64,000 bases of DNA. Source: Ceratotherium simum simum. Lineage: Eukaryota; Chordata; Mammalia; Perissodactyla; Rhinocerotidae. Below are positions 11,754-23,575 of this stretch, piece by piece (position 1 is the first letter of the stretch; every line of letters begins with the position of its first letter). Made by a program: the position numbers and the translations under genes. The notes beneath the pieces are model-generated. The model saw only the letters and a program-made list of their open reading frames with translations. It ran no database searches and was not told where the DNA came from. The DNA lies in contig NW_004454210.1 in the NCBI RefSeq assembly GCF_000283155.1, forward strand, positions 2,704,596 through 2,768,595. The letters are read 5' to 3'.

Positions 11754-14700
11754 CTGGAGAAAAAGGACAGAGATGAGAGGAAACCAGCAGCCTGTGGTGG
11801 AGACCAGGGAGGAGGAGGGGACAGAGGGAGGGAAAGAAGCAGCCCAGGCCCTGAGGCATTCCTGTGGAGGTCCTAGAGGGGCCCACATGCCAAATCCCTA
11901 ACAGACAGTGCACCAGGGTACCTGAGCCCAGTAAGAGCTGTGTGGTACTGGGGCCAGCAGCCGCCGAGCACCGATGCTGGGAACTCCAAGGTAGCAACGG
12001 GGGTCCTCAAGCTACTTCAGAAAGTCTAATGGAAACCACACAGCCACCTGAAACAAGGCTGCAAGGGTGAAGAAGGCACATTTCGTTCCTTCTGGCTAGG
12101 ATTATGCTGACTAGGGATGTCACCACATGCTGGTCAGAGCTCTGATTTTAAGTAAGATTCATCTTTAAAGTGGTGCTTATTTAATAAATCCTTTGGAAAA
12201 GAACATCTTTTTAAGAGTTCAAGGAAGCTGGATGGGACACTGAAAAAGGCTCCCTGGCAGAGTGAAGGTTGAGGGCCTTGGCCTGAGGCATCAGTGGCCT
12301 ATCCAGGCCTCAGGGCCCAGGTCCTCCTTGGGGCAAGCAGCTTTCCTGGGCCACCTCATTTCCAGCCCCAGCCCTCGCCCTTGCCTGTCGCCTCCTGCCC
12401 CCACCCTGTACTTACCTTCCTTCAGCAGCTCCCAGCTCTTCCACACAGAGCCCACACACAGGATGGGGAGGCCAATCTCCCCTTGGAACAAGACCTGCGG
12501 GAGAGCAGAAATGGATGTTGGGGGCGACAAAGCCTCTCCAGTGCTGAAGGAGGTAGTTTCTTAAGACCAGCCCATCCTATCTCAGTTACTCTCCCTCTAG
12601 CCAAGAACCAGAAGGTGGACTCAAGAAAAAAAGGAAGGAAAACAGAGAGATTGATAAAGGCAAGGGAGAGAAGGGAAAGGAGAAGGGTTAAACAACAATA
12701 CAGAGGAAGGAAAGAAGGGAGGGAAACAGACAGAAACATGACTGAAAAAAAGGGCACAGCACATGCACCACATTAAACCAATTTACCACATATAAATACA
12801 GATTACGGACCAGCCAGAGGGGAGGCGCTGGATCAAAGAACTTTTTTTTGTTACAGACTTTCTACAGAATTTTTCTCATAGTCTAAGTTCATTTAAAATC
12901 ATATCCAATTTACAAAGTTTGATGGGACAATCTCAACTCTAATGGGAAAAGGCCAAACATGGCCCAGGAGCTCCCAGCCTTCATTTCCCACCTCAACTCA
13001 CCGGGTCAATCTCAGGCAACACTGCCACAACGTGCCTGCCCAGCATCTCCCCAGCCTTCCTGAAGATATAACGGGAAAGGGGATCTCCCTGCTGGGCACC
13101 TGCAGGAGGAGGAGGGAAGGGAGCTGGTGAATACCCAGGAGCTGCCAGTCTCCAGTTATTTTCTCTCTGTTGCAGGGCAGCAATAGAGGGACCGCCTATC
13201 GCTAACAGACGTCTAAGTCAGGAATGGATGCCCACCTCGTGGCATGTGGGTAAGGAAGCCTCCAGACCTGCTTCTCCATCCTTCCTCCCCCTGCCCCAAC
13301 CAGGTACTTCCACCCTAGGAGGGGTGTCCTGTAGAGAGGTAGCTCATTCCAGGCGCTTGGGAAAGGCAGCCCCAGTAGAGAAGCACACTGGCACCTGCTT
13401 TGTATCCACCTTACACTGAGTTTTTGAGTCTGTCCCTGAAGGTCTCTCAGCTCTGGGGACACAGGACTCTACTTGAGCAGCTGGCTGGTGCTCCTGTTGG
13501 GGCCCCCACCCACCTCCAACAGTCTGCTGTTGGTCAGACCCTTCCCAGCTCTGCTCTGACAGGGCCGCAGTCCAACAGGATCTAAGAGGGCCCTAAAATG
13601 CCCTGAGGCTGCAGGAATCCAGATTAAGGGAGTACGGACCCCAGAGTGGAGAAAGAGCAATGTGCAGACACGCAAGCCCTACGGTTCAGCTTCTCCTGAC
13701 ACCCAACCAAATATGCCTGACCTCTTCATGATCTCCTAGTTCCTTAGGTATCATTAGTTTAAAAAGAAAAGAAAAAGTTATAGATTTGCCCAAAGGGCAA
13801 CTACTTCATAAATTTCTCAGAAACAGACATACAGCCTGCACAAGCCATGATAGCTATCAAGAAGAGAAACATAGGTCATATAAAACAATTGTCATTATAA
13901 CCCACGTCCTTCACCTGCACCCAAGGCCCACGGTGGCAGAGAACTGAGGTCACTCGGTCAAAGGGAAATTGGCTTCCAGTCCCCCTCTGAACCCTATTCC
14001 ACCCCCTAATTAGGGAAGTCTGGGGAACAAAGCCAGATAAAACCCTGTCCCGCCTCCAGTACCTTCTGCAATTTTCCGGCAGAACCCAGCAAACCTGCAT
14101 TTATCAAAATCCCTATAAAGGTGGCTGAGGATTCCTAGCCGATCTGGTACCTGAGAAACAGAGACAGGGCACAAGATAGTCATCAGAAGCAAAGGAAAAT
14201 TCCCCATCTGCTCAACCAAATTGGCCCTCCTGATGTTTTACTGTTGGAAAAGCTGGAATAATGTTTGTTGTTTTAAGCTGTAGCGAGTACAAGGATTTGA
14301 GATTTCTCATTTGAGACAAGTTCTTTGTTTCCCCAACATGGACTCCATTGCTCCTTACAGACTAGCCTGGATGCAGCAGAGCACAGATCTGTGCTCACCC
14401 AAGTGTGTTCTCCAGTTCCTTGAGTTGTTCTTGAAAAGACATCTTTGGTTAAAGGAATCTAAGAACTTTCTCCCTTAGAGAGTCACAATGCACATTAGCA
14501 AATTAAAGGCTCTGAGAAGTCCTGACCCAAGAAATCTATTTGTTTCTCCGAAACTTATTTGACCACAGAAGGTCCTTCTTCCACCCCAACAAACTTACAC
14601 ACCTGTAATGCCTCTGAAGTTCCTGAGGAACCAGTGATTGCCCAGAACACATCACTAAAATGGAAGAAGTGGGGGCTAAAATTTGAGCACCCACAGCAAT

Positions 14701-17700
14701 GTATTAACCATGTTATACACACTATCTCATTTAATCCATGCAACGACTTTATAAGAACAACTAAAGGATAAAAAGAGGAACCGGTAGACATATTAGTGAG
14801 GTTTAGAACCAATCTGCTGAGTCAGGATGGCTTAACTCCCCTTCCTACAGCAACTGCTATAGAAGTGATTTCTCTTCCTGGTCCCTCCCTATTCCTCACC
14901 GTGGCCCAGGCCAGAGCTCTCCTTTCATCCTCAATCCCTGAGCTATGAGAACACAGGTCCTACTTTCCAGCATCTCTAATTTCCTTCCTTGGCCCATGTT
15001 CCAGCTCAACTAAGTGGCCCTCACTCAGAGATGTCCATCAAATAAACTTATCTTCCTTCTCCTCTCCCACCTTTTACCTCTAGTCCAGCTAAAAGCAGCT
15101 GTTTCCTAACCCACTACAAATGAACATGGCCCAGACAAGAAGGCCAGTCAATCCCCCCAATGCCCTGGGTAGGAAGCTATCCCTCCCGAAGAACTCTCCT
15201 CGCCCACCTCTTTAACGCATTCTCCTCTCTGACCCATACAGGCCAGCAGCAACTCACTGTCTAACACCTGCTCAGACTTGACCTGCTGTCTCTGTCTGTG
15301 TGTGCACTGTCTCCTGATCTCACCCTGCACGTCTCATTACAGCCTAAAACGGCGTCTGCCTTCACCTCCCAGCAGGGTCTACCTGCCCAAGAATGATGTC
15401 TTATCCCCAGCCTACCCCTTCCTCATGCCTGACACCCTCCTGGAACACAATGCCCACATCATTCTGAATCCTGTCCTCACCTATGACTTCTCCATCCTCC
15501 AGCTCTGATCCACAATTGCACCTCAACTTCCCTTTGACTCACCCAGTCCCTCCCTTGCATTCACTCCTGCTCAGTCTCCCACTGCCCTATCCCAGGTGTG
15601 CATGTTTACTGGGGACAGGGGGAGTACCTGAAAATAGTTGAACATGGCCTGTTTGACGAAGCCAATGTCATGAGGAGCCGCCTCGAGGTTGTCAATGGAG
15701 TCAAACACAATTTTCACTGCTTGGTGTGCAATCCAGTAGGCTGCGGAGAGCAGAGAGGGCTAAGATGGGGCAATCTCCCCGAGCTCACAGGGAAGGAAAC
15801 CCAGACCTAGACAGGGTTAGCAATCAGCTTGAAATTATTACAGCAAATAAGGTGTCCCAATTCCTAGCCTGGGGGCCTCTAATTAAAGTGTCTCTGACTG
15901 ATCAGCATAAGAGAAAGCTGGAGGGGGAAGACAGAACAGGTGAGGCAGTGTCACACCAGCTCCTACCCAAAAATAAAACAAGGTCAGTCAGTTGTCACAG
16001 AAACCACTAGAGTCACTGCCATGAGCTGGACCCCAAGAGCCCCTATGAAAACGTACACCTGTTCCCTATAAAGAGGTGATGGTGGGCGGAGCCTCTATAC
16101 CTCTTTCCCACTAGCAGACTGATACGGTATCTCCTGGCATCTGAGGCCTTATCCTTCATAGTGTCAACTCTTCCCTAAGGACTCCAAAAGTCAATACAGG
16201 TAGGCAGTAGCTATCATGCTGAGGCACGAATCTGGATCCTGGGTACAAATCACTGCTGAAGAGCAAGACCAGCCACTAGTCGAGCATTCGCATCTCTATG
16301 ATCTCTCAGTCATTATCCTGTACTCGCAACGATCAGATTCAGAGGCTGTCCCCAGAGTCCCAAGGGGTTGGCTGGCTGATAGTAGGGGAGAGGAAGATGG
16401 AAAGATGCAGGAAGGGAAGAGTCCAAGACCCTGAGCCAGGCCCAGCTGGCATGAGCTCACCTGAGCCCTCGTCCCCCATCATGTGGCCCCAGCCACCACA
16501 GCCGCTCTCAGAGCCATCAGGGTTGATGAGCCTGCAGTTGGAGCCTGTCCCAGAGATGAGCACGATCCCACCTGGGGAAAGGGCACACAGGCTCAGTGTG
16601 GCCAAGGCCTTGCACAGAGCACAGCTTCCGAATGAGGAAAGAAGGAACAGAATCCAGCCCAGGGGAAAAGGGATCTCCACCCAATCTTGTAGAGAAAACC
16701 AAGCCTGGCTAGTCTCCCACCTGAAGGTGGAGGGCCTGGGTCTCAGATAAACTTCAATCACATAGAGCCCTTCTCTGGGGGACAAAAAGGAACATGAATC
16801 TGTGTCTCCTTGCCCAGCCAGCCTTCAAGTGATGACCCGCTTTACTTGGTACCAACTATGTGCCAGAGACCATGCTAGCATCCTGTCCACACAGTGATAC
16901 TCACTCAGTACCCTAAACCACCTTATGAATACACTTGCCCCCATTTTATAGATGAGGAAACTGAAACTCAGAGAGTTCCATAACTTGTCCAAGATGATAC
17001 AGCTGGCAAAACAGGAGCTGAGATTCAAATGCCAATTCCATGATACCAACGCTGTTCACGCTCCTATTAGAGCTCCTCCCATTTTCTTCTCAGCACTTAC
17101 TGCATTCCCCAGCTAGCCTCATCACTGCACTGCCCCAGGGTGCCCTGATCTGGAACAGAGTCATATGTTTGACTCCATTCCTTGCTTCCCATCAAGATAC
17201 CCTTCCTGCCCTCCCTCCTGTCCAGTCCTTGCTCTGACAGGGACTTATGCTAATGAAAAGAATTGGGGTGAGGGGGAGTATGATGGAGACTGCCTTCCAG
17301 ATATTTGCAAGACAAGTTCTGCCAGCTACATCTAAGGGGATTTCCCCATCAGACCAGTTCTCAACCTCACCCCTCCCTCCACCTCCTCACCATCCGGCGT
17401 AGCTGTGGCGATGGAGCCGGCGGCGTCGGTGGTGATTAAGTAGCTTTCACTCAGGTAGGGAAATCGGTCCCTCAGCTCCTCCATCAGGATCCTCACCGCA
17501 TCCTCCTGCTCCCCACCGCTCAGGGAGAGGCCCTAGGCCACGCGGGAGGTGAGCGAGCGAGCGAGCAGGGCCCCAGACCCAGCTCCTTTCTCAACCCCCT
17601 CCCCTCCTGATGTCTGCCCCCTGCTCTCTACATCTGGGCATATCCTGCTCAGCTAGCCCCAGTCCTTCTTCCACCCCACATAGTGAGCCATGAGAAGGGT

Positions 17701-20575
17701 GTGGCTGCAAGAAGAGCCTGGCCTGGGAATCCAGAGAGAGGGGATTCAACAATGCCAGGTTTGGAGCTTGGGAGGACAATAGTGCCCCAACAGCAAAATC
17801 AGGCAGAGGAGCAAGTTGAGGCGAGATAAGATGAGACAAGACAAACCCCATGAAATACACAGCGTTTGGCTGTGTATGCAGAACATCTCACTGAGGACTT
17901 GTCGAGAGAGTAACCAGAGCTAGAGCAACTTGGGAGGAAGGTCTGAGCTAGGAATAACAGCTAACATTTAATTTTAAATTAATTAAATTTTAATGAGTGC
18001 TTATGGGTCAGGCTCTGTGCTAACCACCTTGAGATGTACCATATTTTATTTTCCCAACAACTCTGAGATAGCTACTGTTATCTGCATTTTCAGATGAGGA
18101 AACTGAGGCTTAGAGAAGGTAAGTAACCTGCTTAGGGTCACAGAGATGTTGAATGACAAAGCCGGGATTCAAACCAAGGGTTCAGTGGCTCTCCAAAGCT
18201 CTGTGCTTTGCCAATCCTTGTGGCTTGTAGGTGACAACTGAAGCCACAACAATAGATGAGATCATGTGAGTTTCCAGACCAGAGACTAAGCCCTCAAGAC
18301 CTTTCCCCCTGCAGTCAGTCACATGTCTAGTTCAAACTCGCTGTCTCAATGTTGCTGTGACTTAATTCTCAGGCTTTACCCCAGACTCACCAAGCTCCGT
18401 AGAGGTACCAGAGGATCCACCCCTGCTTTCCGTTTGGCCCTGTTCACCATCTCGTTGATCCTCTCCAAACACTTGTCTGTCCCGATCAGCTGGCCCCAAT
18501 CAAGGGAAGGCGGAGTTACAAAGACTTGCATGACCTACAAGCTGCTATATGAGCCCCCAGCCACCACCTTAACAGGAGTTACAGAGAATAAAACCACAAC
18601 CAAGCCCAGTGGTCCCCTCAGTGTGGCCTTTACCCAGTGGTTTGTGCTGAGTCCATCCGCTTCTGCCAGGATCTGTCCATCCTCTGAGAGTAAAAGGACC
18701 TTGGACCGTGTGCCTCCCCTACAGAACACAAGGGGGCACTCAGTCTTGCTCAGAAAAACCTGCAGAAACAGCTAAGCTTGTGCAGTACTTTTCACAGGCA
18801 GAGCCCAGTGTGATGGAGACAGCTTCAGCAAACCCAATCACCATTCCCAAACCCAACCTCTGTGGTTTGGTGTCTGCTGTGCTCTTGGACTGAAACACAG
18901 TTCCTGCGTAGCTTCCCTTGGGGATGTCCTACTTATCCTGCAAGACCCTACTTATACATCACCTAGTCCTTGAAACCTCTGATGTGTGACCCACCCCTAT
19001 AGTTCCATTAGTTAAGCCATGTCAGTGCCCCCATAACTCTCAAGGATTCTCTGTATTAAGAGTGTGTTTAGTTGTTTTCCTGCCTCTTGCTAGACTACAA
19101 GCTCCATTAGGTTAAGCTCCAGATCATTTATCTATCCTCATGCCTAGCACAGGGCCTGGCACAGGCAACACTCAGTAAATGTGACTAAAGAGAATGGCAC
19201 AGCTCTCTGTTTCTTTTACAATAGCTAAAGGCTGCCTTTCAAGACTCAGGTCCAGCTGCAAGGTCTTCAAGACACCCTTGTGAGCAATACTGACCAGATG
19301 ACACGGAGAGTTTATACCTACTTAAGCAGCTAAATGGTCAAATGCTTATTAGTGGGGGAAAAGGTAGTTTGAAGGGAGGTCTGTGGGGATGTGATGTATG
19401 TTTCTTTATTCATTAGTACTTTTAGGACTATCAGAAGAGGACACTGAAGACCTGCTGATCATAACTCAAAGATGACAAGAAGTTTCAAGGGATAGTTAAT
19501 GCATGAGGCGGCAGATTCAACATCAACAGAATCTCTTGACAAACTGGAAAAGTGCATCACATCTTACACATGAACCTAACAGGGTTGAATGCAAACTCCT
19601 GTACTTAATTTTTTTTAAAAAGTGCAATAGATACAGGATGGGGGAGATCAACCTTAACAATGTGAAAAAAAGACTGGGGTCCCTGAGTCAGCAGTGAGAT
19701 GTGGCTGCCATAAAAGTGATCCAATCTCAAAAGTAAGTGCCCTGGCTGAGACAACAGCCACCCTCTATCATGCCCTGATTTGACACACCCTGATTCACAG
19801 AACGTTGTCACTGGCTGGGGATTTGGCGATCATCTCCTTCATCCCTCTTCTCACTTTACACATGGGGTAACTGAAGCCCAGACAGGGCAAAAGTCTTGCC
19901 CATATTCAAATCGAGGGGAAGAGCTATTACAAAAAGTCCAGTAGACAAGCTTCTGAGCAGGAAAAATGCAATAACAGAGGGTTCGATCTAGCGTGAGGAC
20001 CCTGAAGTGCCGACAAGAACGGAGGCGTTTCAGACAGGCTAGCATTCTGGCTCGCAGCTGCTCCAGCTCCCAGATACCCTCCGGCAAAGATCTTTGTCCC
20101 AGCTACCACCACACTCACACTCCCACTCCCCACTCCCTGGACCTGCAACTTTACACCTGACAGCTGTTCTGCAAAACTCTCTCTGGGGTCGGGAATAGGG
20201 AAAAGGAGCTTCTCCAGCGGGGGACGCTGGAGCGGGTCTTTCGTGGGAGAAAGGGGCGTGGTTCCGCCGTGAAACACAAAGGAGCCCCTGGGGTGTGGCC
20301 GTGGTACACGCAGTCCCTGCAAGACACACGCCCATGCGCTCAACGGCACCGCCGCGCGTGCACAGACCCCTCCTCCGCAAGGCCTCGCAGCCCAAAAGGC
20401 CAAAGTGGCCAGACCCTGAGGCGGGAGACCACCACCCTGCCTGTGGCCGGGCCACAGCCTTCCCTCTGCCCCGCCCTTGGACCCACGGTGGCCCAGGCCG
20501 CTTCCAGGCCGCCCCTCCCGGACTGCCTCTGCCGAGCCGCACTCACCCCTCCACACCCCCGTAGAGAGCGGCCAT
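11563..20575 (-). CDS. NAGK: NAGK, N-acetyl-D-glucosamine kinase (complete, 10 coding exons)
   Basis: Cytosolic kinase that phosphorylates GlcNAc, much of it released by lysosomal glycan breakdown, to GlcNAc-6-phosphate for UDP-GlcNAc salvage. Coding exons, 5' to 3' on the minus strand: 20575-20547, 18718-18634, 18489-18391, 17532-17391, 16571-16461, 15740-15628, 14150-14063, 13099-13002, 12494-12416, 11753-11563. They total 1035 nt, giving 344 residues plus TAG, the length of the human enzyme. Every junction has GT/AG ends and matching phase. Key residues of the BadF/BadG-type sugar kinase fold are intact: the glycine-rich nucleotide loop GGVEGGGTRS (6-15) with Thr13, substrate-contact Asn36 and His37-Trp38, catalytic Asp107, ISGTGSNC (124-131), Cys143, GGWGH (144-148) and Asp152. 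The start is the first ATG of the conserved N-terminus [10 protein letters not shown] and lies in a CpG island. The gene looks fully functional. Confidence 0.97.
12416..12494 (-). CDS. NAGK: NAGK coding exon 9
   Basis: Residues 256-281, [17 protein letters not shown] to WELLKE, plus one base. Acceptor CCGCAG at 12495, donor GTAAGT at 12415. Confidence 0.95.
12600..12750 (+). repeat. Polypurine tract in NAGK intron 8
   Basis: About 150 bp that is overwhelmingly A and G on the plus strand (GGAAGGAAAA, GGGAGAGAAGGGAAAGG), so polypyrimidine in the sense of NAGK. No gene is seen in it. Confidence 0.7.
13002..13099 (-). CDS. NAGK: NAGK coding exon 8
   Basis: Residues 223-255, [17 protein letters not shown] to VLPEIDP. 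Acceptor CTGCAG at 13100, donor GTGAGT at 13001. Confidence 0.94.
14063..14150 (-). CDS. NAGK: NAGK coding exon 7
   Basis: Residues 194-222, [15 protein letters not shown] to FCRKIAE, plus one base of codon 223. The donor is GTACTG, a weaker match than those of the other exons. Confidence 0.95.
15628..15740 (-). CDS. NAGK: NAGK coding exon 6
   Basis: Residues 156-193, [15 protein letters not shown] to QAMFNYFQ. Acceptor CCGCAG at 15741 and donor GTACTC at 15627. Confidence 0.95.
16461..16571 (-). CDS. NAGK: NAGK coding exon 5
   Basis: Residues 120-155, [12 protein letters not shown] to MMGDEGS. Carries Thr127, Cys131, Cys143, the GGWGH loop and Asp152, all involved in ATP or GlcNAc binding in this family. 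Confidence 0.96.
16845..17060 (-). mobile_element. MIR SINE in NAGK intron 4
   Basis: ACTATGTGCCAGAGACC, TTTTATAGATGAGGAAACTG and CAAAACAGGAGCTGAGATTC, antisense MIR. Confidence 0.65.
17391..17532 (-). CDS. NAGK: NAGK coding exon 4
   Basis: Residues 72-118, [13 protein letters not shown] to ATATPD, plus one base of codon 119. It contains catalytic Asp107 in the segment [10 protein letters not shown]. Confidence 0.95.
18000..18215 (-). mobile_element. MIR SINE in NAGK intron 3
   Basis: GGTCAGGCTCTGTGCTAAC, TTTTCAGATGAGGAAACTGA and AAAGCCGGGATTCAAACC, antisense MIR. Confidence 0.7.
18391..18489 (-). CDS. NAGK: NAGK coding exon 3
   Basis: Residues 39-71, [15 protein letters not shown] to VPLRSL. 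33 whole codons; acceptor CCAG at 18490, donor GTGAGT at 18390. Confidence 0.95.
18634..18718 (-). CDS. NAGK: NAGK coding exon 2
   Basis: Residues 11-38, [14 protein letters not shown] to STNHW. Acceptor TGTAG at 18719 and donor GTAAAG at 18633. Contains Thr13 and Asn36. Confidence 0.95.
18960..19190 (+). mobile_element. L2 LINE 3' end in NAGK intron 1
   Basis: CTAGACTACAAGCTCCATTA, TAGCACAGGGCCTGGCACAG and CAGTAAATGTG follow the L2 3' pattern. Confidence 0.65.
20547..20575 (-). CDS. NAGK: NAGK coding exon 1
   Basis: ATG at 20575-20573. It encodes [10 protein letters not shown], with codon 10 split, then donor GTGAGT at 20546. It lies in a CpG island and carries the first half of the phosphate-binding glycine loop. 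Confidence 0.93.
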
Positions 20576-20662
20576 GCTGCTGCTCCCGCCGCCGCTGCTC
20601 CCGCCGTTTGCTTCGCCCCGGCTGGCGCTTCCCTCCCGCACGCCCGCTCAGCACCGCCCCGC

Positions 20663-20672
20663 GTCACGTGAA
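20663..20672 (-). promoter_or_regulatory. E-box resembling a CLEAR element, upstream of NAGK
   Basis: In the sense of NAGK the site reads TTCACGTGAC, about 90 nt before the ATG. It matches the TFEB/MITF CLEAR consensus GTCACGTGAC at 9 of 10 positions. USF and MAX-family factors bind the same core, so assignment to TFEB is an inference. Confidence 0.45.
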
Positions 20673-21836
20673 GGCCAGCACGGTCCAGCGGATTCCGAGG
20701 ACGCGTGCGCGGGGCGTGGCGCCGCGAGGCACAGCCTGCCCAAGCCGGCCCCGCCCCGGTGAGTCCCCGGCCGGAGCGAGTGCGGTCCTCAGCGGCGCCT
20801 CCGGACCCCGGCCAGCCCCTCCCCACCTCCTGGACCCTGCTTCCGGAGATGGACACCGGATCCCGAACGGAGGACCCAGAAAGGGGTGTCCGACTGCGGC
20901 CCTGCCCGCCCCTCAGCACCCGGAAGTTGCTGGCAGCTCAGCCTGGCGCATGCGCACTCCTGTGAGCCACGTAGGCTGTCGGTGACGGCCAATGATGCAC
21001 GGACGGCAGGACCGCCCACGGGGGTGTGGGCAGGGAGAGTTGCACAGGCATGTTGGGGCTCAGTAGGTCTCCTAGAACTGTAGTTCGTAATGTTTAACCC
21101 AATACCTGCCCGGCGATGGCGGGAGTTACACGTGCACACACAAACACCCACTCAGACTTCACCCTGTATTCGCGTGAATATGCGTACCCGGGAGTAACGA
21201 GAGGCGGGCTGAGGAAGGAGCCAAGCCCCCCAGGCTGGCCTTGCAGCCCAGCTTGTACTACCCGCCCCCTGCAGTTCCTTGTGGAGAGTATTTGCGGGGA
21301 CATGGACTACCGGGCAAACTAGCAGATACGGTTTTACAAGCCTGTTGTTGCCCTCCAGCCACCACCCCGCTCCTCTTCCTTACACGGGGTCGGAAAAGGG
21401 AAAGGGAGCGCGAAGGGGGAAAACACTGGCCAGGTCTGGGAGTCAAACTGGGGCTCCTGCCGGCCTCCGCGGGCTCTTCCGGGCGGTTCTGGGCCCTCGA
21501 GGGGCAGCTTCGTGGACCAGGAGGCCGTCAGCTGCGCTTGGCATCTCTTCGGGAACTTCAGCCTAGGGACAGGTTCTTGGCAGGGCAGTTCTCAAGCTGG
21601 CCTTGAGAACTGTCCCCGACTCCACCCCCCGACTTGCCTGCGGTCTTATAGAGAAATCTTTCGCTAGGAGCTTCTTTCCTTGATAGCCAGCTGGGTCTGG
21701 TTGTGCTTCGACGTGAACATTTGCTGTATGTGAGCCTTTTAAGCTAGAAGAGAGGAGTCTTTTCCTTATTTCTTACCTATTTGGGACGCTGAAACACTAC
21801 AATGTAATCCCCAAGAGTAACTAAAAAGTAAATGAC

Positions 21837-22094
21837 AGAGTGGCCTGGTGGTGTAATGGTTAAGGTCGCCCGCTTCCATTCGGCTGTCTGGGTCTGCCCG
21901 TCCGGAACCTGTCCGGAACGGGGCGCAGACCTACGCACAGCTCATCAAGGCATGCAGTGGCGGAGTCCCATATTCAAAGGAGAGGAAGATTGGCACAGAT
22001 GTTCCCTTAAGGACCATCTTCCTCAAGCAAAAAAAACAAAAGAGGTGGATTGGCAATGGATGTTTGCTCAGGGCCAATCTTCCTCACCAAAAAA
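21837..22094 (+). mobile_element. ERE-related SINE, diverged
   Basis: tRNA-like A-box region TGGTGTAATGGTTAAGG, then GGAGTCCCATATTCAAAGGA and two GGATTGGCA-type tail modules. Imperfect direct repeats AAAGTAAATGAC (21825-21836) and AAAGTAAATCAC (22095-22106) flank it. Confidence 0.8.
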
Positions 22095-22893
22095 AAAGTA
22101 AATCACGACATGATAGAGAATATCAGAGACAGCAGTAGGTTTTTTTTATCCTCATGTCAACCTGTAAAAACAGAAACCAGTTTAAGAGGCAAAGCGTTGA
22201 TTTGGGATCAAAGAATCACAATTCGGGGAGCACAGATTTAGAAAGAAACCCAAATAGTGTCCTGGTTACAGGAGAGGGGGCTTAGGGTTTTTATGGGAAA
22301 AAGGGAGGATAAGGTGAGTTGTATTAAAGAAGAGTCCATTGGTGCTGGATAAGGTAAGGCTAGGTTTGTACTTCATAGACTGGCTTGAGGTTCAATCATC
22401 AAGGCTTGTAATTCAGTGAAGATTTGTCCTTCATTGATTGATTGGGTAGCGATCAGGACATGAGCAAATGCCAGTTCCACTAGTCTTGACAAACAGGATA
22501 TTCTTGTCCTTACTGACTTCTTTGGACTCTTGGCGGTTTGGTCCAGTTTGGAAGATAAAGAAAACAAGATGTGCAAGGCAATTCCTCCGAAATGGCTGCT
22601 CTGGCTCTATTTTAATATAGCTCCACTCATGTCAACTTTCACACCCACCTATATCGTTTACATCCATAGCAATCAGAGCTGGAAGGAGCTTAATCCAACA
22701 CACATATTTTTAGGATAATGGTACTAATAGATTCTAGTGGGATTAAACTGGACAGAATTTTTGGAGGAGAGGAGATTGTAGGTGGCTTTTGACAGAATGT
22801 GCCTTTTTGTGCACTAGTGCAGTGAGCCTTGGGACCTATATGTATGATAATATTCAAGTTTCCCTTTGTATTCCTTGTTTAGAAAAGGAAGCA

Positions 22894-23193
22894 GGGCCGG
22901 CCCCCAGGTTTAGCGGTTAAGTGCGAGCTCTCCGCTACTGGTGGCCCGGGTTCGGATCCCGGGCACGCACCGACGCACCGCTTCTCCAGCCATGCTGAGG
23001 CCACGTCCCACATACAGCAACTAGAAGGATGTGCAACTATCACATACAGCTATCTACTGGGGCTTTGGGGAAAAAAAGAGGAGGAGGATTGGCAATAGAT
23101 GTTAGCTCAGGGCCGGTCTTCTTCAGCAAAAAGAGGAGGATTGGCATGGATGTTAGCTCAGGGCTGATCTTCCTCATAAAAAAAAAAAAAAAA
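22894..23193 (+). mobile_element. ERE SINE with a composite tail
   Basis: GGGCCGGCCCCC head, CACATACAGCAACTAGAAGG body, then two GATTGGCA...GTTAGCTCAGGGC modules and a poly(A) of about 15. The ERE1-type body and ERE2-type tail modules are in one copy. Confidence 0.9.
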
Positions 23194-23259
23194 GTTTTGG
23201 AAACCGTAAAGTACTACACAGATCTTAACTAATTTTTATTTACATTACTAATTAGTGTG

Positions 23260-23575
23260 TGCTAACACAGTAGCCACATGTGACTACTGAGCATTTGACA
23301 TATGGCTAGTTCAAAATGAGATGTGCTGTAAGTGTAAAATACACTCAGGATTTCAAAGATGTAGTACTAAAACAGAATGTAAAAATATCTCCAATAATTT
23401 TTATATGAATTACATATTGAAATTATGGAGATAGTGGCTTAAAATTACATATTATTAAAATTAATTTTGCCAGTCTGTTTTTATCTTTTTTAATGTAGCT
23501 CTTAGAAAATTTTAAATTACACATGTGGCTCATATTTGTGGCTCACATATTTCTATTGTGCAACACTGTTCTATA
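23260..23575. mobile_element. hAT-like non-autonomous DNA transposon
   Basis: Starts AGTAGCCACATGTGACTACT and ends TTTCTATTGTGCAACACTGTT, the diverged terminal pattern of a small CAGCGCTGTCCAATAG-type element with an AT-rich core. Confidence 0.6.

Larger units (their letters stand above)
20200..21050. promoter_or_regulatory. CpG island promoter of NAGK
   Basis: Dense CG dinucleotides and GC-rich DNA surround NAGK exon 1 (20547-20575). It contains GGGCGTGG and CCCCGCCC boxes, a CCAAT at about 20989, and a palindromic CACGTG E-box in the context GTCACGTGAA at 20663-20672. The long open frames here on both strands, the largest 330 codons on the minus strand, are what stop-poor GC-rich DNA produces. 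Confidence 0.75.

Noticed and set aside
19927..20919. 330-codon open frame on the minus strand across the NAGK promoter and exon 1
   Set aside because: It lies in a CpG island, is rich in Gly, Ala, Arg and Pro, overlaps NAGK exon 1 out of frame, and has no recognisable domain. Stop codons are rare in such DNA.
22894..22990. tRNA gene suggested by A-box and B-box sequences
   Set aside because: The boxes belong to the tRNA-derived head of ERE SINEs. No cloverleaf with an anticodon arm is supported, and the same head recurs in other ERE copies here.
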